From CAVPUA01 sp963828015 (GTDB lineage: Bacteria; Actinomycetota; Actinomycetes; Mycobacteriales; Jatrophihabitantaceae), in NCBI GenBank assembly GCA_963828015.1, contig CAWHCD010000006.1:558001-622000 (forward strand): a DNA stretch of 64,000 nucleotides, given 5' to 3'. Positions 1 through 9,009 of this stretch are shown here, piece by piece. The notes under the pieces are model-generated. The model did not search any database and was not told the DNA's origin. It saw only the letters and a list, made by a program, of their open reading frames with translations. A program made the position numbers and the translations under genes. The stretch's first letter is position 1; every line of letters starts with the position of its first letter.

Positions 1-1
1 T

Positions 2-337
2 GTTGATCACCTTGGTGAACGACTCCTGCGGCGCGGGCTGGCTCTGCCGATCGAGCACGCGCGGGCCACCACCACCACCATGGGCGACGACGGCGATCCG
101 CAGCGGACCGAGTTGCAGCGCGGCGTCAAGGGCCGCTTGCACGCTCGCCTCGTCGGTGACGTCGGTCTGCACGAAAGCCGCGCCCTCGCCGAGATCGCTG
201 GCGACCGCGTTGCCCTTCTCCTCGTCCAGATCGCTGATGAGCACCTTGACGCCGCCCGCGTGCAAGCGCCGGGCGGTGGCCGCCCCGAACCCCCCGCCGC
301 CTCCGGCGATGAACGCGACTGCTCCGCTGAGCTGCAT
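2..337 (-). CDS. SDR-family oxidoreductase (3' end beyond window)
   Basis: This is a short-chain dehydrogenase/reductase, NAD(P)-dependent, cut by the window edge so that only the N-terminal 112 residues are visible. The protein starts MQLSGAVAFIAGGGGGFG, a variant of the Rossmann TGxxxGxG motif. An acidic residue after beta-2 (LISDLDEEKG) suggests NAD as cofactor. The N-terminal half resembles 3-hydroxyacyl-CoA dehydrogenase type 2, which would suit the acyl-CoA genes alongside; the catalytic Tyr-Lys lies outside the window, so the substrate is not known. The ATG has an AAGGA ribosome site seven bases upstream. It is transcribed away from the acyl-CoA dehydrogenase at 455 from a shared AT-rich region. 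Confidence 0.85.
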   Translation of the reverse strand, partial: MQLSGAVAFIAGGGGGFGAATARRLHAGGVKVLISDLDEEKGNAVASDLGEGAAFVQTDVTDEASVQAALDAALQLGPLRIAVVAHGGGGGPRVLDRQSQPAPQESFTKVIN

Positions 338-390
338 GCTGGTCCTTCCGGTTCGCGGCGCGTGGGTGAGCGCCCGCCTTGCCTTTAGAG

Positions 391-410
391 TTGAATCAGT
401 TGACTATACT
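391..410. promoter_or_regulatory. Divergent promoter and candidate operator
   Basis: This AT-rich island lies between the SDR gene and the acyl-CoA dehydrogenase. TATACT at 405-410 is a good -10 box for rightward transcription, and its complement reads TATAGT (408-403) for leftward transcription. The sequence TTGAATCAGTTGACTA (391-406) contains a 9-base-period repeat of AGTTGA and recurs in related form at other promoters of the island, near 12091, 18827 and 21058. No convincing -35 box is visible, which would fit activator-assisted or regulated promoters. Binding by a regulator is inferred from the recurrence only. Confidence 0.5.
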
Positions 411-454
411 ATTGCTCCGAGCGCCGGAGCCATCCGCGAGCGCGACGAGGGAAG

Positions 455-1569
455 GTGACGACATCAGCCACGGCGAGGAGCACGAGGAATTACGCCAGGT
501 GGTGCAGCGCTTCCTTCGAGAATCCTCATCGACTCGGGACATGCGGCGCTTGGTCGATTCCGGCCTGAGTCGTGACGATGCGGTGTGGGCGCAGATGGCC
601 GAGCAGCTGGGATTGCAGGGTATTGCCATCCCGGTCGAGTACGGCGGGGCCGGCTACGGATCGGTCGAACTCGGCATTGTGGTCGAAGAGCTGGGCCGGG
701 TCCTGGTGGTCGGACCGTACTTCGCCACCGTGGCCCTGGCCGCTCAACTGCTGGTCGCCAGCGACGACGAGGAGGCCAAACGTCGCTGGCTGCCGGGAAT
801 CGCGGACGGATCACGGACGGCCACGGTCGCGATCGCCGAAGATTCCGGGTCCTGGGAACTGGCCGATGTGGCTGCCACCGCGCAACCCTGGGGCGAGCAA
901 TGGCTGCTCAACGGCAGCAAGCTGTTCGTGATCGACGGTCACCGCGCGGACCTGGTTCTCGTGATCGCCCGGGCCGGCGATGGCCTGGGTGTCTTCGCCG
1001 TCGAGGCCGACGCCCCGGGCATGGAGCGCGCGCAGCTCGACACCCTGGATCCCACCCGCGAGTTGGCATCGGTCGCGCTGCACGACACACCGGCCACGCG
1101 TATTGGCAGGGGAGACGCGTCGAGCTGGCTGGTGGGCGCGCTGGATCTCATGCTGGCCGCGTCGGCGGCCGAGCAGATCGGCGGCGCGGCGGCCTGCCTG
1201 GACCTCGCGGTCGAGTACGCGAAGGTCCGTGAGCAGTTCGGCCGACCGATCGGCTCCTTCCAAGCGATCAAGCACAAGTGCGCCACCCTGCTGCTCGAGG
1301 TCGAATCGGGCCGCTCGGCGGCCTACTACGCGAGCGCGGCCGTGACCGCTCCCGGGCCTGAGGCGTCCATCGCCGCAGCGGTGGCCAAGGCGTACTGCTC
1401 GCAGGCCTTCACCCACGCCGCGAAGGAGTGCCTGCAGATTCACGGCGGAATCGGCTACACGTGGGAGCACGACGCGCACTTCTATCTGCGCCGGGCCAAA
1501 TCGTCGGAGTTGCTGTTCGGTTCACCTGCGCGCCAGCGGGCCCGCCTGGCCGACCTGGTCGGACTCTGA
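455..1569 (+). CDS. Acyl-CoA dehydrogenase (first of three), N-terminus possibly frameshifted
   Basis: This FAD-dependent acyl-CoA dehydrogenase should introduce a 2,3-double bond into an acyl-CoA thioester. The body of about 370 residues has the helical N-domain (EEHEELRQVVQRFLRE), the beta middle domain and the C-terminal helical domain with REQFGRPIGSFQAIKH and the signature IHGGIGYTWEHD. The start is uncertain. GTG at 455 has an AGGGAAG ribosome site and suits the promoter at 405-410, but joins the main frame only if one base is missing (or two are extra) between 455 and 475. In the intact frame the nearest start, TTG 412, would sit almost on the -10 box. The stop overlaps the next start (TGATG), so the two dehydrogenases are translationally coupled. 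Confidence 0.85.
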
Positions 1570-2753
1570 TGAGCAGCGCGTCCGATCTCACGAGCGCGGA
1601 GAGCGATGAGGCTTTCCGCGCCCGGCTGCGCGCCTTCTTCGCCGAGCATCACCCGGGCGTGCCGCCCAAGGATCCCGAGCAGCGGGTGTCCTGGACCAAG
1701 GCCTGGCTGGCGACCCTGTTCGATCACCACTACGCCGGGCCAGCCTGGCCGAGCGAATACGGCGGCATGGGATTGTCCTTCGCCCATCAAGTGATCTATC
1801 ACGAGGAGTTTGCGAAGGCCCGGCTCCCGGCCCCATTGGGAACCGGCCTCGGCATCGCCGCGCCGACGATCATTCGCTACGGCACCGAGGAACAGAAGCG
1901 GCGCTGGCTGGCGCCGATGCTGCGCGGCGACACGGTGTGGGCGCAGGGCTACTCCGAGCCCGGAGCCGGCTCGGACCTGGCCAGCCTGCGCACGAGCGCG
2001 AGACGGGTCGGCGACGAGTACGTCGTGAACGGGCAGAAGGTCTGGACGTCCCACGCCAAGTCCGCCGACGTCTTCTTCACCCTCGTGCGCACGGGAACCC
2101 AGGAGAGCCGCCAGAAGGGGATCACTTATCTGGTCGTGGACGCCCACCAACCCGGCGTCGAGGTGCGCCCCTTGCGCGACCTGACCGGCGGATACCTGTT
2201 CGCCGAGGTCTTCTTCGACGACGCCCGAGTGCCGGTGGCCGACCGCATCGGTGAAGAGAACGAAGGCTGGCCTTTGGTCCGCACCAGCCTGGGCCACGAG
2301 CGCGCGGCCGGGGCGATGAACCAGGCGGCGATGTATCGACGGGTGCTGACCGAACTGGAGGAGCTGGCCCGCGAGCGCGGCCAGCTGGGCGACCCGCTGG
2401 TGCGCGATCACTTCGCCGACCTCGAGATCCGGGTGCGGATCATGCGCTACACCGCGCAACGGATCATCACCGCCATCCTGACCAAGGGCGAGCCGGGCGC
2501 GGCCTCGTCGGTGTCGCGGCTGCTGATCACCGACTTCGAGCAGGACCTGCACGAGTTCGCGCTCGACCTGCTCGGCCCGGCCGGGCTGCTGGGCAAGAGC
2601 GCGCCGCAGACCGTGCAGCGTTCGCGCTGGCTCCAAGGTTTCCTGCGTACCCGGGCCTCGACGATCGGGGCCGGCACGCGGGAGATCCAGCTCAACACCG
2701 TCGCCGAACAGGTGCTCGGGCTGCCCCACGACCCGGCCATGCCGCCGCGCTGA
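1569..2753 (+). CDS. Acyl-CoA dehydrogenase (second of three)
   Basis: This 394-residue FadE-type acyl-CoA dehydrogenase has all three domains. YSEPGAGSDLASL and NGQKVWTS, in the FAD-binding middle domain, are classic family motifs. The catalytic Glu position of the MCAD type (YEGT) reads IGAGTREIQ near residue 366, so the usual base is absent there. In this subfamily the base can come from elsewhere in the fold, or the subunit may pair with a catalytic partner. Adjacent FadE genes in actinobacterial steroid catabolism are known to encode alpha2-beta2 enzymes, and the one-base overlap with the previous gene makes such pairing plausible. The ATG at 1569 is chosen because it forms this overlap. 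Confidence 0.93.
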   Translation: MSSASDLTSAESDEAFRARLRAFFAEHHPGVPPKDPEQRVSWTKAWLATLFDHHYAGPAWPSEYGGMGLSFAHQVIYHEEFAKARLPAPLGTGLGIAAPTIIRYGTEEQKRRWLAPMLRGDTVWAQGYSEPGAGSDLASLRTSARRVGDEYVVNGQKVWTSHAKSADVFFTLVRTGTQESRQKGITYLVVDAHQPGVEVRPLRDLTGGYLFAEVFFDDARVPVADRIGEENEGWPLVRTSLGHERAAGAMNQAAMYRRVLTELEELARERGQLGDPLVRDHFADLEIRVRIMRYTAQRIITAILTKGEPGAASSVSRLLITDFEQDLHEFALDLLGPAGLLGKSAPQTVQRSRWLQGFLRTRASTIGAGTREIQLNTVAEQVLGLPHDPAMPPR

Positions 2754-2767
2754 ATCGGGAGACCTCA

Positions 2768-3955
2768 ATGCGCTTCGAGTACAGCCCTGAGCTCGAGACC
2801 TATCGGGCCGACGTGCGGGCCTTCATCGCCGAGCATTCACCCGGAGTCCGCAAGCACGCCGGGGTGCGCGCGCCCGAGGCCGATCAGGTGCCCGCGCTGC
2901 GGGCCTGGTACGCGAAGCTCTATGCGGCCGGTTACCTCGGCCAGTCCTGGCCGGTCGAGTACGGCGGTCGACCCGACGCTCGCCCCGAGTACGGGTTCAT
3001 CGTCGCCGAAGAACTCGCCCGCGCTCGGGCCTGGGGCGAAGTGGGCGCGGCCGGGCTGGCTGCCGGAGCCCTGCTGAGCTTCGGCACCGACGAGCAGCGC
3101 GCGCTGTTCCTGCCCCGCATCCGCAGTGGTGAAGATCTGTGGTGCCAGCTGTTCAGCGAGCCCGACGCCGGTAGCGACCTGGCCGCGCTCAAGACCCGCG
3201 CCGAATGGGACGGCGAAGCGTATGTCGTCACTGGCCAGAAGGTGTGGACGACCAATGGTCATCACGCCGACGTCGGCTACCTGCTCGCCCGCACCGACCC
3301 GTCGGTCGCGAAGCAGGCCGGGATCACCGCGTTCGCGGTCGACATGCGCACCCCGGGCATCGTGGTACGCCCGCTGCGAGAGATCACCGGGACCAATGAC
3401 TTCAACGAGGTGTTCCTCGACGGCGTACGCATCCCGGCCGACCGCGTGATCGGGGCGGTCAATGATGGCTGGCGGGTGGCCAACGCCAGCCTGGGCCACG
3501 AGCGCAGCGCCGCGGGTTCGCGCGGTGTCGAGCTGTTCGCCCAGCTCCAGGACCTGTTCGACCTTGCCCGCTCGGTGGACCTGAACGGGGCTCCGGCCCT
3601 GTCCGACAGCGCCGTGCGACAGCGGCTCGGGCGCCTGGCCGCCCGGGTCTATGTCACCGACCGCATGAGCAAGGTCGTCCAGTCGCGGATCGTGAACCGC
3701 ACTGAAGACGCGGCCGACGCCCCGTTGGCCAAGATCTTCTATTCGGAGACGAATGTGGCCGCGGCCCAGCTCGGCCTGGACCTGCAAGGCGTCGACGGGC
3801 TGGCGGTGGAAGGCGATGAGCGGGCCTACGCCGACGGTTGGTGGCAGGACGACTTTCTCTACTCGCGTGCGTTCACGATCGCCGGCGGGGCCAACGAGGT
3901 CCTCAAGACCGTCGTGGCCGAACGCGCGCTGGGGCTGCCCCGGGACAAGCGATGA
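2768..3955 (+). CDS. Acyl-CoA dehydrogenase (third of three)
   Basis: This 395-residue acyl-CoA dehydrogenase is complete. It has the motif FSEPDAGSDLAALKTRAEW in the middle domain and GQKVWTTNGHHAD for FAD and substrate contacts. At the C-terminus, IAGGANEVLK (from about residue 371) replaces the YEGT-type catalytic Glu, as in the preceding gene. It begins 14 bases after the second dehydrogenase and its stop overlaps the next ATG (ATGA), so it belongs to one operon running from 455 to 5864. The substrate cannot be read from sequence; company with LLM oxidoreductases and thiolases suggests a branched or cyclic acyl-CoA. Confidence 0.93.
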   Translation: MRFEYSPELETYRADVRAFIAEHSPGVRKHAGVRAPEADQVPALRAWYAKLYAAGYLGQSWPVEYGGRPDARPEYGFIVAEELARARAWGEVGAAGLAAGALLSFGTDEQRALFLPRIRSGEDLWCQLFSEPDAGSDLAALKTRAEWDGEAYVVTGQKVWTTNGHHADVGYLLARTDPSVAKQAGITAFAVDMRTPGIVVRPLREITGTNDFNEVFLDGVRIPADRVIGAVNDGWRVANASLGHERSAAGSRGVELFAQLQDLFDLARSVDLNGAPALSDSAVRQRLGRLAARVYVTDRMSKVVQSRIVNRTEDAADAPLAKIFYSETNVAAAQLGLDLQGVDGLAVEGDERAYADGWWQDDFLYSRAFTIAGGANEVLKTVVAERALGLPRDKR

Positions 3956-4965
3956 CGCCTCGACGCTACGGCTTGCCGTGGCGCGGTGCCGATGTGGCCA
4001 AGACCGCCGAAGCGGCCGGGGTGGCCGCGTTCTGCAGCGGGGAGTTCGTCGACCATGAGGCCTACTCGACCCTGACCGAGATGGCGCTGGGCACCGAACG
4101 GGCCGATATCGGACCGGGTATCGCCTACGCCTTCGCCCGTACGCCCTACGCCCACGCGGCCGGAGTGCGCGGAGCCTGGCGTCACGCTCCGGGACGCATC
4201 TTCCTCGGGCTGGGTTCGGGTGCCTTTCGCATCAACCGGGACTGGTTCGGGGTGGCGGCCGATCGGCCGGTGGCGCGCATGGCCGATCTGGTCGGCGCGA
4301 CCCGCGCCTGGCTGCAGGCCGAGAACGGTGAGCGGGTCAGCCACGCGGGCGAGTTCTACTCCGTCGATGCCGTCGTGGCGGCGCCCGTATTGGGTCGCCT
4401 CGACGTCCCGATCCTGCTCGGCTCGTTCAACAAGCTGATGGCGGCGACCGCGGCCCGCGTGGCCGACGGCGTCATCGGCCATGGCCTGTTCACCCAGACC
4501 TGGTGGGACGACGTCGTGCGTCCGGCGGTGGACAAGGGCGCGGCGCTGGCCGAGCGTGATCATCGCCCGCTCGAGTACGGATGGGTCATCACCGCGATCG
4601 ACGACGACGATCCGGCGCGCGCGGTCACCGACGCCCGGCGCATGATCGCCTTCTACCTGACGGTCAAGACGTATGACCCCTACGTCGAGCATCACGGCTG
4701 GACGGCTCAGGTCGCCGCGATCCGCGAGGCGTTCAAACAGCGCGACACCGACGCGATGGCCCGCGCCGTCACCGACGACATGCTCGAGGCGATCGCCGTT
4801 TGCGGCACCACGGTCGACGCGCAGGCCACGCTGGCCCGGCGGGGGGAGTCACTGCCCCGCGATGTCGCGTTCCTCGCGCCGCCCTCGTTCCTGGTGAGCC
4901 CGCGGCGCGGAGAGCGCTATGCCCTAGCCAGTCTCGCGTTGCTCGGTGAAGGAGCAGACTCGTGA
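3952..4965 (+). CDS. LLM-class flavin-dependent oxidoreductase
   Basis: This 337-residue luciferase-like (LLM) protein has a TIM-barrel fold and probably uses coenzyme F420 or FMN. Visible family features are the N-terminal barrel strand, the segment IFLGLGSGAFRINRDWFG (the FxLGxGxG region) and VPILLGSFNKLMAATAARVADG, the typical strand before the phosphate-binding end. It starts at the ATG that overlaps the preceding stop. The gene end overlaps the next start by GTGA. In actinobacteria such proteins cluster with acyl-CoA genes and catalyse oxidations or Baeyer-Villiger-like steps. The exact reaction here is unknown, and F420 use is inferred from family. Confidence 0.85.
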   Translation: MTPRRYGLPWRGADVAKTAEAAGVAAFCSGEFVDHEAYSTLTEMALGTERADIGPGIAYAFARTPYAHAAGVRGAWRHAPGRIFLGLGSGAFRINRDWFGVAADRPVARMADLVGATRAWLQAENGERVSHAGEFYSVDAVVAAPVLGRLDVPILLGSFNKLMAATAARVADGVIGHGLFTQTWWDDVVRPAVDKGAALAERDHRPLEYGWVITAIDDDDPARAVTDARRMIAFYLTVKTYDPYVEHHGWTAQVAAIREAFKQRDTDAMARAVTDDMLEAIAVCGTTVDAQATLARRGESLPRDVAFLAPPSFLVSPRRGERYALASLALLGEGADS

Positions 4966-5864
4966 AGTTCACCGTCGACTACCCGATCACGGTCGCGAAC
5001 TACGATCCCGCCTTCGCGACGGCCGATGGCCTGACCCGCACGGTCCAGACGGCCGAGAACCTCGGCTTTGACGCCATCGCCTTCAGCGAGCATCCAGCGC
5101 CTTCGGCCAAGTGGCTCAACGCCGGCGGCCATGAGTCGTTGCACCAAACCTCGGCCTTGGCGTTCTGCGCGGCCGTGACCAGCCGGATCCAGCTGATGCC
5201 GTATCTGATGGTGGTGCCGTACCACAACCCATTTCTCGCCGCCAAGGCGTTGACCACCGTCGACCTGCTCTCGGGCGGGCGCGTGACGGTGGTGGCCGGC
5301 ACCGGCTACCTGCGCTCGGAGTTCCGCGCCCTGAACGTCGACTTCGACCAGCGCAACGAGATCTTCGACGAGGCGCTCGAGGTCATGCAGGGCGTGTGGG
5401 CCCAGTCGCCGTTCGACCATGAGGGCGCACGCTTTCGCGGTGTCGGGGTGGCCTCCTTGCCGGCTCCGTCGCAGGCGGGTGGTCCGCCGATCCTGGTCGG
5501 GGGCAACAGCGCCCGCTCGCGCTGGCGGGCCGCGCACCTGCAGGGCTGGAGCCCGCTGATGATCAGCCCCGAGATGGCCAAGACGTCGCGCACCCCGGGC
5601 ATCGCCACGATCGGGGAGTTGGCTCAGAAGATCTTCGAGGTACGCCTGGCCGCCGCCGATCTGGGTACGGTCTCGACGACGATTCAGGTGCACACCCCGC
5701 AGGTGACGTTCATCCAGAAGCCCGGTTCGGTCGAGGAACATCGCGACCACCTCGGTCAGCTCGCCGACGCCGGTGCCGATCGTTTCGTCGTACGACCGCC
5801 GGCCGGCAGCGTCGAGCAGGCGATCGACGCGATGACGCAGTACGCCGAAACGTTTCTTCACTGA
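4962..5864 (+). CDS. LLM-class F420-dependent oxidoreductase
   Basis: This 300-residue LLM protein looks like the TIGR03619-type F420-dependent family. It contains GFDAIAFSEHPAPS near residue 40, followed by LMPYLMVVPYHNPFLAAKAL and DLLSGGRVTVVAGTGYLRSEF, the conserved LSGGR(V/F) motif of these enzymes. The GTG start overlaps the previous gene by four bases. It is the last gene of the operon starting at 455. Two adjacent but dissimilar LLM proteins could act in sequence or as alternative partners; neither substrate can be inferred. Confidence 0.88.
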   Translation: MKFTVDYPITVANYDPAFATADGLTRTVQTAENLGFDAIAFSEHPAPSAKWLNAGGHESLHQTSALAFCAAVTSRIQLMPYLMVVPYHNPFLAAKALTTVDLLSGGRVTVVAGTGYLRSEFRALNVDFDQRNEIFDEALEVMQGVWAQSPFDHEGARFRGVGVASLPAPSQAGGPPILVGGNSARSRWRAAHLQGWSPLMISPEMAKTSRTPGIATIGELAQKIFEVRLAAADLGTVSTTIQVHTPQVTFIQKPGSVEEHRDHLGQLADAGADRFVVRPPAGSVEQAIDAMTQYAETFLH

Positions 5865-5890
5865 GCCGTTCGCCGCTTTAAGGTGGTCGC

Positions 5891-6328
5891 ATGCCTGAAG
5901 CCAGGAAGAGCACGAAGAGCGGGTTGAGCAGCGAGGAACGCGCTGCGGTGAAGGCGGCCGCGGCGGAGCGTCGGGCGTCGCAGAAGCAGGAAGACCTCGA
6001 CCGGGCCCTGGCGACGGCGATCGCTCAGCTCCCCGACGACGAGCGGAGGATGGCCGAGCAGCTCGATGCGATCGTGCGTGAGCACGCGCCCATGCTCGCC
6101 TCGAAGACCTACTACGGCATGCCGGGCTGGGCTCGCGAAGGCAAGGTCTGTGTCTTCATGCAACCGGCGACCAAGTTCAAGGTGGGTTACTGCACGATCG
6201 GCTTCGATCCGAGTGCGAACCTCGATGACGGTGACATGTGGCCGACCTCGTTCGCGATTCTCAAGATCGGGCCGGCCGAGGAGAGCCGGATCATCGCCCT
6301 GGTGAAGCAGGCCGTCTCCGGCAGCTAG
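5891..6328 (+). CDS. DUF1801-type small protein
   Basis: This 145-residue soluble protein has a charged, helical N-terminal third (about residues 1-50, rich in Ala, Glu and Arg). It is followed by a DUF1801/YdhG-like domain with KTYYGMPGWAREGKVCVFMQ and YCTIGFDPSANLDDGDMWP. The domain's biochemical role is not established. It follows the LLM operon by 26 bases with an AGGTGG ribosome site. Its stop overlaps the stop region of the convergent membrane-protein gene, so no terminator fits between them. A link to the catabolic genes is unproven. Confidence 0.75.
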   Translation: MPEARKSTKSGLSSEERAAVKAAAAERRASQKQEDLDRALATAIAQLPDDERRMAEQLDAIVREHAPMLASKTYYGMPGWAREGKVCVFMQPATKFKVGYCTIGFDPSANLDDGDMWPTSFAILKIGPAEESRIIALVKQAVSGS

Positions 6329-7728
6329 CCCAGGCCGTGGCGGTCCGGCGTCGACGCTAGTTGGAGCGCGCCGGCGTGGATGTGCTGCCGTGCGGTCAGC
6401 TCGGTCCGGCGCGCCCGTAGCGGCGCGGCGAGCTCGTCGCCGACCCGGGAGATGAGCAGGTCGTAGCAGGCGAGCAGGCGCCGAATGACCTGCACCGAGT
6501 CGGCCCCGTATTGGGTTATCTCCTCGAAGGACAGGTCGATCAGATAGCTCCACGTGATGACCGGCTCGATCAGTCGTACGGCCGAATCCGTTCCCGTCCA
6601 CAAGCCGGTATGGGCCGGCTGCGCGGCCATCCGGAGGTGAAGATCCTCCAGCCGATCGATCGTGTGAACGGCAGTGGTCGGCTGGTTGAGGGCGGGGGAC
6701 AGGGCCTGGATGGCCACGTCCACCAGTTGTCGGATGCCGAAGAGCGGATCTTGATGGAGGGTTCGGGTACGGCCCAGATGCAGGCAGCCGGCCAGCTCGG
6801 CTGCCGAGGGCACCGAGCCGCCATGGATCAGAAAGGCCGGTTCGCCAGTCGGGAGGTACTCGCCCACTCCGTGGACGATCTGCACGACGCAGTCATGGCG
6901 CTGGGCGATCTCGACGAGACGTCCGTAGTCGAAGCTAAGGATCACTCCGATCGATCGGGTTCTGTTCACCTCAGTCTCGAGCGCGACCGGAACGGGGGCG
7001 GAAACCAGCCGCGGCGCACCGACGTCGTGATAGGACGTTCGAGGGGGAAACGTCGCCCGGATGGCCTTTCGGGTCTCATCGGCGACCGCGGTCAGAACCC
7101 AGTTCACCTGGAGCAACTTCATGGTCGCCGTCACATAGAAGATGAAGACGATAAGGCTGGCCATGACCAGAAAGATGGCTGCGGTGACGGCCCGCGATTC
7201 GGCCGCGTCGTCCTTCAGCGAGCCTTCCAGTACGAGTACGACGACGGAGAAGGTGAAGGTGCCCAGAAACATCCCGAAGGTCAGCCGGGTGACTCCCGAG
7301 CGGACGAAGGTCCGGATGACCCGCGGCGACAACTGGGCGCTGGCCAACTGCAGGGCGACGAGCGTGATGGTGAAGACGACACCGACGAACGTCAACGTAG
7401 AGGTGGCGACCAGCGCGAGAATGTTCTGGCTGGACGCCGGATTCACCCGCAGGCCGCGCGGCCAGCTGTCGAACCAACCGACCCGAGTCCCCTCTGCGGT
7501 GCCCACGGCGAGCAGCGCGGCGAGGACCATCAGCAGCGTGGGCACGACCCAGAATCGATCACGGAGGGATTCGCGGCGCCAGTCCCGGCGGTAGCGCTGT
7601 GAACTGTGCGGGCGGAGCGCGAGCACGACTGCAGCAGCCGAGGTGTCCGGGCTGCGATCCACGGCTGCTCCACTCGCGATCGGGGCAATAGGCACGGGAA
7701 GTGTCTTGATGATCAGGCGCCGGCGCAA
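6325..7728 (-). CDS. DUF2254 family membrane protein
   Basis: This is a predicted integral membrane protein of up to 467 residues. After a polar N-terminus there are hydrophobic segments at about residues 59-77, 104-130, 150-168 and 183-203. A cytoplasmic C-terminal half carries RRLLACYDLLISRVGDELAAPLRARR. DFSYDYGRL-type and ALSPALNQPTTAVHTIDRL segments are typical of DUF2254, whose function is unknown. The first start in frame is TTG at 7728. GTG at 7626 would place the conserved LRDRFWVVP segment nearer the N-terminus and may be the true start. It is divergent from the antiporter gene at 7796. Confidence 0.8.
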   Translation of the reverse strand: MRRRLIIKTLPVPIAPIASGAAVDRSPDTSAAAVVLALRPHSSQRYRRDWRRESLRDRFWVVPTLLMVLAALLAVGTAEGTRVGWFDSWPRGLRVNPASSQNILALVATSTLTFVGVVFTITLVALQLASAQLSPRVIRTFVRSGVTRLTFGMFLGTFTFSVVVLVLEGSLKDDAAESRAVTAAIFLVMASLIVFIFYVTATMKLLQVNWVLTAVADETRKAIRATFPPRTSYHDVGAPRLVSAPVPVALETEVNRTRSIGVILSFDYGRLVEIAQRHDCVVQIVHGVGEYLPTGEPAFLIHGGSVPSAAELAGCLHLGRTRTLHQDPLFGIRQLVDVAIQALSPALNQPTTAVHTIDRLEDLHLRMAAQPAHTGLWTGTDSAVRLIEPVITWSYLIDLSFEEITQYGADSVQVIRRLLACYDLLISRVGDELAAPLRARRTELTARQHIHAGALQLASTPDRHGLG

Positions 7729-7795
7729 CCGTTCGTGACTTCAGCCCGATATTTCGCGCTGCAATACTGATCGGCGTCGATGGAGGTATAGCACC

Positions 7796-9008
7796 GTGCT
7801 GATTCTCGCTGAAGCGAGCCCGACCCGGCCAGCCCTTTCCGCCCTCTTCGTCGTGTGCATTGTCTCAGCACTGGTTCCGATCGTTTCCCAGCTTCTGCCG
7901 GACCGCCCGCCGCAAGTCGTGCTCCTGCTGCTCGGCGGCATCATCATCGGGCCGTCGGTGCTCGACCTGGCCAAGCCGCAGAACATTCAGCTGATCTCTG
8001 ACCTCGGCCTGGGCTTTCTGTTCCTCCTCGCCGGCTACGAGATCGTGCCGGCGAACTTGCGGGGGACGCTGGGCCGGCGGGCGATCAGCAGCTGGGGTTT
8101 CTCATTGCGTACTGGCCTGTATTGCCGTGCTGCTGCTGGACAAAGTGGGATTCGTGCGGGCACCGATCCCGATTGCGATCGGGCTGACGACCACGGCGCT
8201 CGGCACCTTGCTGCCGATTATGCGCGATCGCGGCATGACCCGGGGACCGCTTCCCGATGCCGTGACCGCCTGTGGCGCCGTCGGCGAGCTCCTTCCGGTC
8301 CTGGGCATCGCCCTCGTGCTCGGCGCCTACAGCTCCTGGGTCGAGGTGATCGCCATAACGGTCGTATGTGCGCTCGCCTGGTCGTTGATCGCGCTCGGCC
8401 GTCGCTCGCGCGGCACCGGGCTCGAACGGATCCTGCATGCGACCGCACACGGCACAGCGCAGACCACGTTGCGGTGGACGATGGTGATCCTGGTCGGACT
8501 GCTGCTGCTCACTTCGCGATTCGGTATCGACAGTGTGCTCGGCGCGTTCCTGGCCGGTCTCGTGCTGCGGCAATGGACGTCGGTCGAGAGCAGCGAGACC
8601 TTTGACCGCAAACTCGACACCATCGGCTATGGCTTGTTCATCCCGGTGTTCTTCGTCGCATCCGGGATGAGCCTGGACCTGGACTCCATCGGTCGACAGC
8701 CGCTGCGGCTGGTGCTCTTCTTCGGCCTGCTCATTCTGGTACGGGGTGCACCCGTCCTGCTCTTCTTCCGAGGCCTCTTGCCGACCGTGCAACGACTGCA
8801 GCTGATGTTCCTGACGGCGACTACGTTGCCCCTGCTGGTCGCCGTCGCCGCGCTCGGTGTGGAGGACGGCCATATGCGGCCGGAGAACGCTGCGGCGCTG
8901 GTCGGCGCCGGCATGCTCTCGGTGGCCCTGTGCCCGCTCATCGGCATCCGCGTTCTGGGCTCGTGGGACAGCCGGCTTCAGCGCAAGGCGCTGCTCACCG
9001 AGCAGTGA
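7796..9008 (+). CDS. CPA2-type cation:proton antiporter, frameshifted
   Basis: This is a monovalent cation:proton antiporter of the CPA2/KefB type with about 403 residues when the frame is repaired. The N-terminal part (LLLLGGIIIGPSVLD, LGLGFLFLLAGYEI) is in one frame and the rest, from IAVLLLDKVGF to the end, in the next. A single extra base near 8112-8121 joins them exactly. About eleven hydrophobic helices are visible, and the fold-defining RFGIDSVLGAFLAGLVLR and FFVASGMSLDL are intact. No C-terminal RCK/TrkA domain follows. GTG at 7796 has a GGAGG site. The intact downstream half argues for a sequencing error rather than decay. Confidence 0.82.
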
Positions 9009-9009
9009 T

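Noticed and set aside
1482..2768. Long open frame on the minus strand opposite the second acyl-CoA dehydrogenase
   Set aside because: It is an antisense frame produced by high GC at third positions. The plus strand has a complete acyl-CoA dehydrogenase, and the antisense product shows no family motif.
6511..7602. Plus-strand frame of over 360 codons across the DUF2254 gene
   Set aside because: The composition is low-complexity Arg/Gly/Asp/Gln without hydrophobic or conserved segments, and it mirrors the membrane protein on the other strand.
8078..8130. Programmed frameshift in the antiporter gene
   Set aside because: No slippery heptamer or stimulatory structure was recognised, and similar one-base insertions occur in a dozen unrelated genes, so error is the simpler explanation.
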